64,000 nucleotides of DNA from Luscinia megarhynchos (lineage: Eukaryota; Chordata; Aves; Passeriformes; Turdidae): the NCBI GenBank assembly GCA_034336665.1, contig CM067577.1:171001-235000 (forward strand). Reading direction: 5' to 3'. Shown here piece after piece: positions 26,568 through 37,715 of this stretch. Under the pieces are notes generated by a model that worked only from the letters and a program-made list of their open reading frames with translations, was not told where the DNA came from and made no database searches. The translations under genes and the position numbers were made by a program. The first letter of the stretch is position 1, and the number at the start of each line of letters is the position of its first letter.

Positions 26568-28110
26568 AGCGCTGGGGTGGTGAGAAGGGACGGGTGCAGT
26601 GCAGTGTGGACAAAGATGGAAACTCTCGCCAGAACCACTCGAGGGACGGCTGCTGGCACCTGTAAGTCCCCTGTAAGTCCCCTGTCAGCATCCCTGCTGG
26701 TCTCCGGGCTGTGTGCTGTCCGAGGGGGTGTGTGCAGCCTTCAGCACTCGCCCCCTCACTGGGGTCTGGGCAGTGGTGAGCCCTGGGTGAGGGGTGCCCT
26801 GGGAGCAGCTGCAGCTCCGGGTGAGCCCAGGGCGAGCAGCAGCCCCGGGGCCGTGCTGTGTGCCCTGGGGCTGCTGCGGGTCGGGGTGGGGCTGCCTGTG
26901 CCCTGCTGCTGGCGGACACAGCCCTGCCTGCTGGGGCAGCAGCACGCTCCGGGAGCAGCCTGGCTGCTCTGGAGGCTGTCCTCGGCAGCGATCAGCGCCA
27001 GGATGTCTCTGGGGAAGGAGAGGGCTGCAAATCCTGTTTGTGTCTGTGCTTGCATTCTTAGCTCATTCTCTTGCATTTCTTCTAAACAAGCACTTTGAGG
27101 TCTGAGCCCCGTGCCTCTCATCTGGTGAGCACCTTATTGATCAAGCCTTGCCATTCAGTCCCCTGAGCTGCCCCGTGTTGCACAAAAGGGATAAATTGCT
27201 CCTTACACTTTAAAGAGTAAGAATGTTTTTAGTGCATGTAGACCCATGTGATAAATACAGAAGCACAGGTGGGATGAGAATAGCAAAAAGCAGAGGGATA
27301 ATTAACAGCTGGAACAGCACAAACCAGTTCCCAAGCCCAAGCCCTGAGGAACACAATACATTCATCATGCTGCTCTCTGGGCTGATGCTACAGCTCTGGG
27401 GTGTGAGGTATTGAATTACAGTCTCTAGAAAATATTGTTTGGGGAATGTTGGGGAGAACTGGTAAACAATGTGCTGGAAGGTGACAGATCTGTTTGCAGC
27501 TTCACATAGGGCTATCACAATAAAAAGGGCCATGAGGGTTTTCCCATCTCTGCCTGCCTGTCAGGCCTGGCAGCCTGCCTGCTGCTGCTGGCAGCGGGAG
27601 GGAGAGGGCAGATCTGCCTGTCCGGGCTGTCCTGGGGCTGAGCTGGGCCCCCACACATCCGTGGTACCCCAGAGTGGGCAGCCAGGGCTGCTTTGGGGGG
27701 CTGCAGTGGGGCAGCAGCAGTTATGGGTTCTGCTCCTGCTTCAGAGGAGTGCTGTGATCACAGCACAGACACACAGTCACAGAATCACCATCAAAACTAA
27801 AGGAGAGAATTTGGATCATAGAAACTTGTCACCTGAACAAAGAGGAGAGTTATGGTTTTCCATTCTCCCTCTTGGAGTCAAGGGAGATTGTGCCACCACA
27901 GAAGAAGCCTGAGGAGCTGACAGTGGCCAAGGCCGAGGATTTCACTGCCCCTGGAGAGGGTTTTTCAGATTGTTAGTTATATGTTTGTATTTAATGCACT
28001 GATTAGGGCCAGGACTTGCAGACAGCCAGTAGCAGTGCATGTGGATGGGCTGAAGCATTATTATGTACAGCATGGTCAGCTCTGCTCCCCAGGAAGATTG
28101 ATACACGGAG

Positions 28111-28143
28111 TGAATCTTTTCAAGCTGCTTCTGAAAAGATTCA
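28111..28143. repeat. perfect 12-bp inverted repeat (hairpin)
   Basis: TGAATCTTTTCA at 28111-28122 is exactly complementary to TGAAAAGATTCA at 28132-28143, with a 9-base spacer. The stem does not extend further, so it is too short for a microRNA precursor. It is too far from a run of T to look like a polymerase III or bacterial terminator. Function unknown. Confidence 0.9.
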
Positions 28144-28623
28144 GGACACTGCAGTGAAAGTGGCTTCCAATGGGAACCTCTGAATACTGATGTCAGCATA
28201 TATTTTATTCCCCCTGACTACGAGGGCTGGTTAGGTTATGAGCCTCTCCCTGGAACGGACTGCACACAATTGCCAGATAATTGGCTCTTTTCCTTGTGGG
28301 CTGATGAGGTTGTGATTCACCCCTTGCTCCCCAAGAGCAGTGGCTCACTTTCCCTCATGCAGGTGCTCAGAGCTGCTCTCCTTCCCAGCCGGCCGTGCAG
28401 AGGGGAGCCCCAGGAGCAGAGGGCAGCCAGCAGCTGCTGGGCTGGGTTTGGCCCGGGCTCCTGCAGGGCTGCCCAGGGCTGTGGGGCTGCTCCAAGCACT
28501 GGGGATGCTGGGGCTGACCCAGCTGTGGGGTGGTGCTGGGATCAGGCTGCTGCCAGCCTGGGTCCCTGGCACTGCTGCCTCCCAGCATGGGTAAATGTTT
28601 CATAGGCACCTCAGGGCTTTGCC

Positions 28624-28689
28624 TGTTTTGGTTTGGTTTCTTTGGGTTTTTTGGGGGTTTTTTTTTGGTTTTTTTTTTCGTTTTTTTTA
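28624..28689. repeat. T/G-rich low-complexity tract
   Basis: Runs of 4-10 T separated by G clusters (GTTTTGGTTTGG, then longer T runs). On the - strand it is A-rich with CCAAA words. It may be the remnant tail of a retrocopy on the - strand or a simple A-rich microsatellite. No element body is recognisable beside it. Confidence 0.75.
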
Positions 28690-29824
28690 ACCCCAGATGC
28701 ATAGTCTTCTAATTAATTCGAATTTAAAAACTAGTTACTAATTAGTTTTATAATGCCAATGCCAACTCTTTCAGAACTCCAATTACCAGTGACCAGAGGC
28801 AGTGCTCACTGTATCAGTCAAAAGAAAAGTCTTTTCAAGTACACAGAAATAGCTTAATGCTGGATGTTTGTCCCTGTGAGGAGTAGTTGTATTTAACTCA
28901 GCTTTTCAGAAAGCTTTCTTCTATTGCAGCAACTTGAGAGAATCCATCTTTAATAGGTTATAATAAAAAATGAAACATGTGCCTATTACCCAGTCTGCTT
29001 GATCTGTTTGTTAATATAACTCTAAATAATTGCCAGAGCTGTGGGTGAGGTACTTGCCTTTCACAGGCACGAGCTTCTCTGTCAAGTACAAAGTGGGCGA
29101 AGGGAGCGCAGCCCCAGGAGACCCACGGGATGAACCCAGCTGAAATTGCAGCTCTGCTGCTGTAGCTTCTCCAGGGGCTGGGTTTGCACAGAGCCTCCCC
29201 CAGGAGCCCACCCCAAGGCTGGCACGTCCTGCTCAGCAGGAGCCCAGCAGGCTTGGGGAGCACTGCAGGGCCTTGCTTCAGGGGAACACGGAAGAAATTA
29301 ATGTTTTTCATGCTTTCCGTTTTTCTGCCAATTAATGTGCAAGACACACAGACATGAAGCTGAGCTAATCACGACTGAAAGGAAAGGCATATTAGCAAAA
29401 GCAGCTGTGACAGGAGAGGATTTCCTCCTTGGGTCCAGGACAGCTGCGCTGCTGAGCAGACGCCCCGCGCGGGACACGCAGCTCGTGCTGGGGCTGTGGG
29501 AGCATCTCACTGCATCGAGGGCACCTCCCAGGCCGTGCCAGTGCTTCTGCTGCTCGGTCCCTCGGGCTGGGGGCAGCGCGGCAGCGGCTGCTGCCCCGTC
29601 TGGGAGCGCCCGTGCCTGTCCCTGGCGCCCAGGCTCAGCTCCGTGCCCAGGCTGCGGTCAGTGCTCCCAGCACAGCCCCTCCTGCGGGCACCTGGCAAGA
29701 CACCTCCCCAAAGGGTGCCAGGCACCCGAAAGCTGAGTGTGCGTGCTGCTGTCCCTGCTGAGGCCTCCTCCCAGTGCTGCCAGCGTGCAGTGCTCCGGGT
29801 ATGAAACACGGAATAATTAACTAC

Positions 29825-29934
29825 ATTAATTAGCTAATGTTTGCACAGGACCTGGGAAATATAAAGAGCTATATAATTGCTGAGTACAGTAGATTAATTA
29901 GTTAATGTTTACCCAGTACTCGGTAAATGTAAAG
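29825..29934. repeat. diverged 42-bp duplication with TAATTA motifs, possibly an ancient SINE/LINE tail
   Basis: Copy one (29825-29866) begins ATTAATTAGCTAATGTTT and copy two (29893-29934) begins ATTAATTAGTTAATGTTT. The two agree at about 34 of 42 positions and are offset by 68 bp. The words GAGCTATATAA and AATGTTTGCACAG recall the 3' tail shared by some very old amniote SINE/LINE families, but I recall that resemblance only in outline. Alternatively it is a homeodomain-site element duplicated locally. Confidence 0.6.
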
Positions 29935-30197
29935 GCATCACAGGAGTGCTCAGTGTTTAATTAATGAAGTTTCCACTGGGATGCCCTGCTCGGGTTCTGA
30001 GGCAGGACCCGGCTCTCTCTCCACTGCAGCTGCGTGCTGCTGTGCTCCGGCCCTGCTGCCCGGCCCTGTGTGCCCAGCTGAGCGTGCAGCTGTGCCAAAA
30101 GCCGTGCTTGGCACGAGCCTCTGCTGCTGTGCCCGGGAAATGGCACCGGGAGCACCGGGAGCTGTGCCGAGCTTCACAGCCGGGAGGGCAGCGGCTT

Positions 30198-30650
30198 TGT
30201 GCTGCAGGAGTCTGTGCTCAGCCGTGTGCTGTGTCCCTGTCCCTGTGTCCCCGGGACACCCCAGCACCCCAGTTTGTGCTGCAGGAGTCTGTGCTCAGCC
30301 GTGTGCTGTGTCCCTGTGTCCCTGTCCCTGTGTCCCTGGGACACCCCAGTTTGTGCTGCAGGTGTGAGCCTGCCCTGCTCACAGGGAGCCCTTCCCCAGG
30401 AGCTGCTCAGTGCCTGTGTGCGTGCTCAGCCATGTGCTGTGTCCCTGTCGCTGTGTCCCTGTCCCTGTGTCCCTGTCCCTGTCGCTGTGTCCCTGTCCCC
30501 GGGACACCCCAGCACCCTAGTTTGTGCTGCAGGGCAGGTGAGCCTGCACTGCTGATCCTTCCCCAGGAGCTGCTCAGTGCCTGTGTGCATGCTCAGCCAT
30601 GTGCTGTGTCCCTGTCGCTGTGTCCCTGTCCCTGGGACACCCAGTCCAGG
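30198..30650. repeat. irregular GTCCCTGT-type repeat with longer duplicated blocks
   Basis: Blocks beginning TTGTGCTGCAGG, then a CTCAGCC...GTGCTGTGTCCCTG segment, and ending in CGGGACACCCCAG recur at intervals of about 70-170 bp. Within them the words GTGTCCCTGTCCCT expand as a 6- and 12-bp repeat. Frames crossing it on both strands are not considered coding. Confidence 0.85.
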
Positions 30651-31252
30651 GTGTGGCAGCTGGCAGTGAGGCAGCAGTGACCATTCTTCACCTGCCAGGC
30701 AGCTCCCCTGCCTGCCCCACTCCTGTCCATCTCCCCTTTGGTCTCTGCAGAGGGAAGGGGTCCCTGCAGAGTGGGAGGGTGACGGGAAAGGAGCGGGAAG
30801 GAGGGCAGCCCTTCCCTGGATGCAGCCAGGAGCCCCCGGCTGCACTGGGGAGCTCTCTGCAGCCTGCCCTCCGTCCTCAGGGAGCCCTGCTGGCCCGGCA
30901 CGGCTCACAGCTGCTGCACAGCAAAGAGCAAAGAGCCCCGGGCAGCTCTCCTCCGTGCCTCCTGCCCGTGCTGGGCACTGGGATGAAGGTGGGCAGCTGT
31001 CCTTGCCACGGGCTGGGCTGTGCCTGCTCCTGGGCTCTGCTCGGGGGATTTCTGCCACCGGCTCCGTGCTGAGAGCGGCTGTGTGAGCCAGCTGGGAGGT
31101 GAGAGTGCTGGACTTGCCTCCTGGCTATATCTTGGGTTTATTCCAGGAATTTCTGTCTCAGGTTCAGGGGATGGAGGACGGAGGGAGCCTGAAGCAAGGA
31201 GGGAAGCAGAATGCCAGAATGGCAGGCCTGGAGCAGGCAGGTGTCCCCAGCC
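30651..31252. other. GC-rich gene-free spacer
   Basis: About 600 bp of unique GC-rich DNA between two arrays. I see no exon, RNA gene or mobile element in it. Confidence 0.5.
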
Positions 31253-32418
31253 CTGCTGCCCTGGGATGTGACACCTGCTGCCCTGGGGATGGTGTGTGAC
31301 ACCTGCTGCCCTGGGGATGGTGTGTGACACCTGCTGCCCTGGGATGTGACACCTGCTGCCCTGGGATGTGACACCTGCTGCCCTGGGGATGTGACACCTG
31401 CTGACCTGGGATGTGACACCTGCTGCCCTGGGGATGCTCTGTGACACCTGCTGCCCTGGGGATGGTGTGTGACACCTGCTGCCCTGGGATGTGACACCTG
31501 CTGCCCTGGGATGGGACACCTGCTGCCCTGAGGGATGCTCTGTGACACCTGCTGCCCTGGGATGTGACACCTGCTGCCCTGGGAATGTGACACCTGCTGC
31601 CCTGGGATGTGACACCTGCTGCCCTGGGGATGGTGTGTGACACCTGCTGCCCTGGGGATGTGACACCTGCTGCCCTGGGATGTGACACCTGCTGCCCTGG
31701 GAATGGGACACCTGCTGCCCTGGGGATGGGACACCTGCTGCCCTGGGAATGGGACACCTGCTGCCCTGGGGATGGTGTGTGACACCTGCTGCCCTGGGAT
31801 GTGACACCTGCTGCCCTGGGAATGTGACACCTGCTGCCCTGGGATGTGACACCTGCTGCCCTGGGGATGTGACACCTGCTGCCCTGGGGATGTGACACCT
31901 GCTGCCCTGGGATGGGACACCTGCTGCCCTGGGGATGGTGTCTGACACCTGCTGCCCTGGGATGTGACACCTGCTGCCCTGGGAATGGGACACCTGCTGC
32001 CCTGGGATGGGACACCTGCTGCCCTGGGATGTGACACCTGCTGCCCTGGGAATGGGACACCTGCTGCCCTGGGGATGTGACACCTGCTGCCCTGGGATGT
32101 GACACCTGCTGCCCTGGGATGGTGTGTGACACCTGCTGCCCTGGGGATGGTGTCTGACACCTGCTGCCCTGGGATGTGACACCTGCTGCCCGGGGATGTG
32201 ACACCTGCTGCCCTGGGATGTGACACCTGCTGCCCTGGGAATGGGACACCCTGCTGCCCTGGGAATGTGACACCTGCTGCCCTGGGAATGGGACACCTGC
32301 TGCCCTGGGGATGTGACACCTGCTGCCCTGGGAATGTGACACCTGCTGCCCGGGGATGTGACACCTGCTGCCCTGGGATGTGACACCTGCTGCCCTGGGG
32401 ATGCTCTGTGATGCCTGC
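31253..32418. repeat. minisatellite, 22- to 28-bp units, about 49 copies
   Basis: The core unit is CTGCCCTGGGATGTGACACC followed by TG. Variants read GGGATGGG or GGGAATG, and a longer 28-bp form inserts GGTGTG before the TGACACCTG. Variants are intermixed, with local runs of one type, as expected from repeated slippage or unequal exchange. Every unit has the word CACCTG (CAGGTG on the - strand), mostly within TGACACCTG. Long - strand frames of about 410-510 codons are artefacts. Confidence 0.97.
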
Positions 32419-34894
32419 ATGCCAGGCAGGAGGGAGTCACTTCAAAGAATGCCTTTATTAGGGTACCCTGCTTAGCATCAGAGAAATGTCAGGGCTGCTC
32501 CACTGCGACTCTCTGCCTGCAGCACTAAGCCAGCCTGTCATTCAGCAGCCTGAGTACAAACCACAGCTGCTGACAGAGTCCTGGAAAATTTTATTTTTTC
32601 ACATCTAATTGCCCTTTTTGCTTTGTAAACACAAAGGTTGAAGCTTAAACTCTGACAGCTCTAGTAGCCTTTTGCTTAACTCCTTAAAAAAATGACATCC
32701 AGCATGTTAAATTTTGCTTTTAGTGCAGCCTGAAACCTCACAAAATCTGCACAACATTTTTTTAAAGATCATTGAAGCATTTCAGTACTCACTTTGGGAA
32801 AAACCCTTCAGCTCACAAAAAGACAAAAGCTGGTGCCTGAAGAGCCAAGACCTTTCCCCATAGCAATTCAGAATAAAAATGCTTGACCAAAAGAGGCAGA
32901 GCAAGCAATCAGCATTCCACCTTTCCCTGGGAGCAGATTAAGGAGTGCCTATCTGCTCTTGTTATTGCTCCAGAAAGAAATGAAAGACCAAATACAGGAG
33001 AAAAGGAAAAGCAGCTGTTAAAAAGCCAAACTGGATGTGTCACAGCAGCCTGAACAGCCCCAGCTCAGAGGTGCAGTGGGTTCTGTGCCCGGGGGGCTCC
33101 CCATGGGGGTGCTCTGTCCCCAGGCTCTGGAGCATCTGCAGGAGCCTCCTCTGGGCCAGGGCTTTGGGCTGCCCTGCTGCAGGCCTTCCCCACTGGAGAT
33201 GCACGTCCTGGATCCCTCCAGCCACAGGGAAATGGTTGGGGAGCCTTGAAGGACCCTCTGTTTTCCTGGGAGGTGCTGCCCCTTCCACGCATGTTTCAGT
33301 TCCTGTGCTCCAGGGTTCACATGTGCTTGGCTCCCATCTCTGCTGTAGGCTCTGCTTTTGTTCCTGCAGACATATTTGACTATTTCCTGGCCACTGTTTC
33401 ATGGAGGATGTGAATTCAACCAGGGGTGTTGCCACGGTTTGACAGTGGCCGAGTGCCAGGCACCCGCTCACTCACCCTCCCCTGCCACAGCAGAGAGAAA
33501 TAAATCAATGAAGGGTTCAGGAGCTGAGAATAAATTAATGAAGGGTTCATGAGTTGAGAATAAATTAATGAAGGGTTCAGGAGCTGAGATGGGGACCACG
33601 AGAAAACTCTTCGAGGCAAAGCAGGCTCAGCTTGGAGGTACAAGGTGCCCGTGAGGAGCCTTGTGCAGATGCTCCTGGCTGTCCCTGGATCACATCACCT
33701 CTCCTCCTGCCTTAGCCTTGCCTCAGCTCCCACTCCTGCACTCCTCACCCGTCAGACTCCATTCCTGTCTTGCAGGGCTCAGCTGATTGGCACTTTTGCT
33801 CTGCAGCAGGCAGGCTGTGCTGTCAGCTGCCAGCCCGGGATCAGGATTAGCTTGGAGCTGAGATGGAGATTTCCTGCCTTCCAGGCCTGAGCAGATGGTG
33901 TGCTGCTCCCAGCCCAGCCTGGCTGCCACAGGGCTGCGTGCCTTGGCCGAGAGGCATCTGTGGGGTCTGTGCACAGGGAGCCTCCTGCGAGGGAGGGGAG
34001 CTGCTGAGCCCTTGAGGGCCCTGTGGAGTTGTCCCCCCTCAGGGGAGGGCTGGGGTGCCTTTGGGGGTGCAGCCCTCCAAACTCCACTTCTGCTCCCCAG
34101 CCTAGGAGTGCTGCTGACATCCTCTCAGTATCACACTTAGGCTGTGATACTTTAGAGAGCAGCTAGTGCTCTATCCAGTAAGAGATGCCACTTTTGGATT
34201 GTGTGTGACAGCAGCAGTAGGGAGCAAAGGAAGGGGCCCCATAGGATAGGGCTGGTAATGGATTTGCTCCCAGGATTCCCAGATCTCCTTCCTGGGACAG
34301 TTTTCCATTCTGACACAACGGGTTTTCCTGCCTAGCTGCTGCACAGGGAAGCCTCACGTGGCCCCTTGTGTAGGTGCTGAGCTGGGTTTGCCCAGGAGCC
34401 CGGGAGGGGGAGGCTCTGGGGCTGATGGAGCAGGAAGGGGCTCCCTGCACAGCCCAGCAGGGCTGGCACTGCTCTGACTGAGATCTGTGAAACGAGTGAT
34501 CACCAAACGTGGCCACTGCCTGCCAAAAAACAACATTTCTCCTAAACCTCATCCTGTAAGAAAACAGCTCCTTCTCGTAAAATAACCAGCTTTCATCTCT
34601 TCATTTATTGCATTTCATGGGAACAACTGGCAGCTTGCTCACGTGTGCCAATTTATTAACTAAACCTCATTTACTGACTGGGAACAAATTCCTTTTCCTT
34701 GTAGCTGCTGCATACAGATGAGGTTGGGCCCCAGAGCTGCCCAGGTGCCAGGAATCTTCCTTGGCCCACTTGTCCCTCTGTCAATGGCAGTTCCACTCTG
34801 CCAGTAAAAACTTCTCCTCTGCTGGGCCCTGCTGAGCACGGGAGGGGCTGAGCCTCCGGCTGAGGAATGCTCCAGAGGAGGAAGAGCAGGCTCA
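32419..34894. other. single-copy gene-free sequence
   Basis: Positions 32570-33020 are AT-rich and complex, with FOX-like GTAAACA and TCTAATTG words, and could be a regulatory element. Positions 33030-34560 are GC-richer with short overlapping open frames and no recognisable gene. Positions 34560-34700 are AT-rich. Confidence 0.5.
33499..33588. repeat. 30-bp unit repeated three times
   Basis: Three nearly identical 30-bp units beginning AATAAATTAATGAAGGGTTC and ending CAGGAGCTGAG, differing at only a few positions. This young, small AT-containing array contrasts with the GC-rich arrays elsewhere. Each copy contains an AATAAA word, but no transcript end is otherwise suggested. Confidence 0.95.
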
Positions 34895-35310
34895 GAGCCC
34901 TGTCTGTGCTGAGCTGCAGGAGCCTGCTCGGTGCACAGGGAACATCCCAGCTCGGGCAATGATTCCTGACTGTGTGCTCTGTCTGTGCTGAGCTGGAGGA
35001 ATCTGCTCAGTGCACAGGGAACATCCCAGCTCGGGCAATCATTCCTTCCTCTGTGCCCTGCTCTCAGTGCTGAGCTGGAGGAGCCTGCTCGGTGCACAGG
35101 GAACATCCCAGCTCTGGCAATCATTCCTGACTGTGTGCCCTGTCTGTGCTGAGCTGCAGGAGCCTGCTCGGTGCACAGGGAACATCCCAGCTCTGGCTGG
35201 AGGAATCTGCTCGGTGCACAGGGAACATCCCAGCTCGGGCAATCATTCCTTCCTCTGTGCCCTGCTCTCGGTGCTGAGCTGCAGGAATCTGCTCGGTGCA
35301 GACAGAACTC
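34895..35310. repeat. minisatellite, about 80-bp unit, five copies
   Basis: Units share GCTCGGTGCACAGGGAACAT, then CCCAGCTC(G/T)GGCAATCATTCCT and a variable CTGTGTGCCCTG segment before GTGCTGAGCTGCAGGA. One unit near 35190 is shortened to about 41 bp. The last copy ends at the divergent GTGCAGACAGAAC. Frames across it are not supported as coding. Confidence 0.92.
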
Positions 35311-36619
35311 CTCCTCTGCTCTCCCACAGGAGATTTGCCCTGGCTGCACCCTCCTGGCTCAGCATTTCCCTGGGGAGCACCTTGGGCACTCCCTGCTCCC
35401 ATCCCCCCCGTGCCTGCCTGCAGTCCCAAACAGAGGGAAAGCTCCCTGGAGCAGCCTGGCACTCCCTCTCAGGATGGTGAGTGCCTTTCAGGGCCGTTGG
35501 CAGGAGGCAGAGCCAGGCTGAGTTTGGAAACCCCTGGGAGGGGCCAGCCTGTGAGGGGTGTTTGCTTCTTCTTCGTACCTGCCTCCAGCTTTAATGGTTT
35601 TTCCCAAGCAGGAAAAATAACAAAAAAGATAATTATTTTAAAACTGTTTATCTGAGAGTCCAGATTGTCAAGTTTTATGGTGCTAGATAAATCATACTAA
35701 CTAACTGAGAGTTAATTTGTCTGACCATAAATGGGATTCAATAAGTGTAAAACAAAACTAATTGGTTTGCTTCCATACAAATTTAATCATACTATAAAAT
35801 GTGATCAATGCAAATAAAAAGCATTGAGTGGGTTAATTATCAAGAATCTATAAAGGAAAAGTGTTCTTTCTTTCAGGAATTGAAAACTGTGTGGACCAGA
35901 CAGATCCTGTGCTGGCCACAGCTGCCCCAGTGCAGCCCCAAGGCAGGAGTGGAGGGCCCGGGGGGCTGGGCTCAGTGCCCTGCCCCTGCCTGAGCCTGGC
36001 ACGGTCCCCCTGCTGCTCAGGGAGGGCCAGAGGAGCTCTGCAGCCACAGGTGTGCCCGGCCAGAGCTGGCAGTGCTGATGGTCTGTCTGCTCCTGCCCCA
36101 CCACCAGCTGCTGCCCTGGGCTGCAGGAGAAGCACAGCTGGGAGCCCCTTGCTGTGCCAAGGAGAGCTTGCTTCCCCACACTCTCCCCAGGTGTCGAGGT
36201 GAGTTCTAATATCCCATACAACCGTGGTCATGCCATAATTTCAGCCTGAAAAAGCCTTCCCATACCAGGGCTAGGGTCCATGCCCTGCTCTGCGCAATAA
36301 GGAAACTTGAGATGCTGATAGTTTATTTGATAAATACCTAATATAGCTTAAACAATCATTTAATGCAGGCAAATAGAAAAGGGAGCATCCACATGCTGTG
36401 GTGTAATAAATAACACTGGCAACTCTCTGGGCAGCAGCAGCAGGAACACAGGGCTCTGCCACAGCTGGAGAAGGTCCAGCTGAGCAGCCACCCCAGGAAG
36501 GCCCTGCTGGGGGCTGCTGGTGGTGAGGGGCAGGCTGAGGAGGGGTGGGAGCCCCCACAGGCACAGCGAATTCGGGGCTGCTGCACCTGGGGGAGAGAAG
36601 GAGCTGGGATCTGCTGCTG
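35311..36619. other. single-copy gene-free sequence
   Basis: Positions 35580-35880 form an AT-rich block with several ATTA and TTTAATC words, a candidate conserved non-coding element. Positions 36290-36420 are a second, shorter AT-rich block. Between them the DNA is GC-rich and unremarkable. No gene is recognised. Confidence 0.5.
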
Positions 36620-36850
36620 GGACAGAGGGGGCAGGGGGACAGGGGCAGGGGACAGAGGGGCAGGGGGGCAGAGGGACAGAGGGAGGGCAGGGGCAGGGGG
36701 CAGGGGGGCAGAGGGGCAGGGGGCAGACGGGCAGGGGGCAGAGGGACAGGGGCAGGGGGCAGGGGGGCAGCAGGAGGGCAGGGGGGCAGAGGGGCAGGGG
36801 GCAGAGGGGCAGGGGGCAGGGGGCAGGGGCGGGGGGCGGGGGGCGGGGGC
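36620..36850. repeat. G-rich tract of GGGGCAG / GGGGGCAGA type
   Basis: About 230 bp of irregular GGGGCAGAGG and GGGGGCAGGG words on the + strand, with G runs of 4-6 separated by 2-5 bases throughout. This arrangement fits many possible G-quadruplexes on the + strand. It ends in GGGGCGGGG words that also match Sp1/KLF boxes. Open frames in both directions are compositional. Confidence 0.93.
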
Positions 36851-37278
36851 AAGCGGCTCCCTGCGAGGCGGAGCGGGCTCCCAGCAGGGTATAGCAAAGC
36901 CCTGCCTGCCCTGCAACTGCCCCTCGCCGCCTGCCGGGCGGGGCTCTGGGTCTGCGAGCACTACTCCCCGTCTCCCTTTGAGCTCCACAGTCCATGTCTG
37001 CTTACGGGTTTTTGCCGTGCTTGACAAGCTCAGTGGCATTTGGAAAGCGTTTGGATCCCCTCCATGAGCTCTGACAGATCACAGGGGCTGCACTTCACTG
37101 AGCTCACAGTGTGGCACCGTGCCAGCCTCACAGCAGCAGGGCTGTGGAGAGGTGCCTAGGCATAGCAGAGGACAAAAACTGCACAGAGGGGAAGATAAGT
37201 GGCAATAAAAAGTAAAATGTGGAGTGTCTGCCCTTTAAAATATATTAGGCCGTTTATAAATAAGCTCTGTGTTTTTAG
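36851..37278. other. unique sequence upstream of candidate exon
   Basis: Positions 36851-36960 are GC-rich with several CpG. The rest becomes AT-rich toward the splice-acceptor-like TGTGTTTTTAG at 37278. I see no other feature. Confidence 0.4.
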
Positions 37279-37471
37279 GATGAATGCAGAATTGCTCAGT
37301 CCCTGAAGAATCTGACCTTGAAAAGAAGAACTGCTGTGAGCAGCTTTCAAAAATGTTCTCAGAATGATCAGACAGGACAATTTCTCTTGCTTATTATTTC
37401 AGCAGTAGATGGTGTGTTTGCCTGGTGTAGTTTGGGAAAAAACTTGAACTCCAGCCTCCTCTCCCTCCCAG
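37279..37471 (+). other. weak candidate internal exon
   Basis: A 193-bp segment is bounded by an acceptor-like CTCTGTGTTTTTAG and a donor-like CCCAG followed by GTAACC. One frame (starting GAT GAA TGC) is open throughout, about 64 codons plus one base, and its phase would join in frame to the candidate terminal exon at 38298. The translation includes a hydrophobic stretch (GQFLLLIISAVDGVFAW) but no domain I recognise. Splice-like signals and an open frame of this length are common by chance, so this is a pointer only. Confidence 0.13.
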
Positions 37472-37565
37472 GTAACCTCAGTGTGCAGGCAGAGGCAGAG
37501 AAGTTGAGGGTGCAGTTACCGAGTGCCTGGTGAGATTTCGGGGCTGTGTCACTGCTGGCAGTGGG
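37472..37565. other. short unique spacer
   Basis: Unique DNA between the candidate exon and the GGGCT array. Nothing is recognised. Confidence 0.4.
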
Positions 37566-37715
37566 ACAGGCTGGGCTGGGCTGGGCTGGGAGGGACAGTC
37601 TGGGCTGGTCTGGGCTGGTTTGACTGGGACAGTCTGGGCTGGTTTGACTGGGACAGTCTGGGCTGGGCTGGGCTGGGCTGGGCTGGGCTGGGCTGGGCTG
37701 GGCTGGGCTGGGCTG
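37566..37715. repeat. (CTGGG)n pentanucleotide array with a 24-bp interruption
   Basis: Runs of GGGCT or CTGGG flank two units containing GGTTTGACTGGGACAGTCTG. The right end, about 37662-37715, is an uninterrupted CTGGG run of roughly 11 copies, so it is probably polymorphic. On the - strand it gives repeated CAGCC words. Confidence 0.95.

Larger units (their letters stand above)
26568..30197. other. single-copy gene-free sequence with moderately GC-rich patches
   Basis: No gene is supported. Positions 26740-27010 and 29440-29790 are GC-rich with modest CpG content. Positions 27180-27540, 27940-28260 and 28690-29060 are AT-rich. Special local structures at 28111-28143, 28624-28689 and 29825-29934 are listed separately. 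Open frames overlap on both strands and show no domain. Confidence 0.5.

Noticed and set aside
28111..28143. MicroRNA precursor
   Set aside because: The stem stops at 12 bp and does not extend into the flanks; a precursor needs about 22 or more paired bases per arm.
28624..28689. Poly(A) tail of a processed pseudogene on the - strand
   Set aside because: No gene-like body or target-site duplication can be seen next to it.
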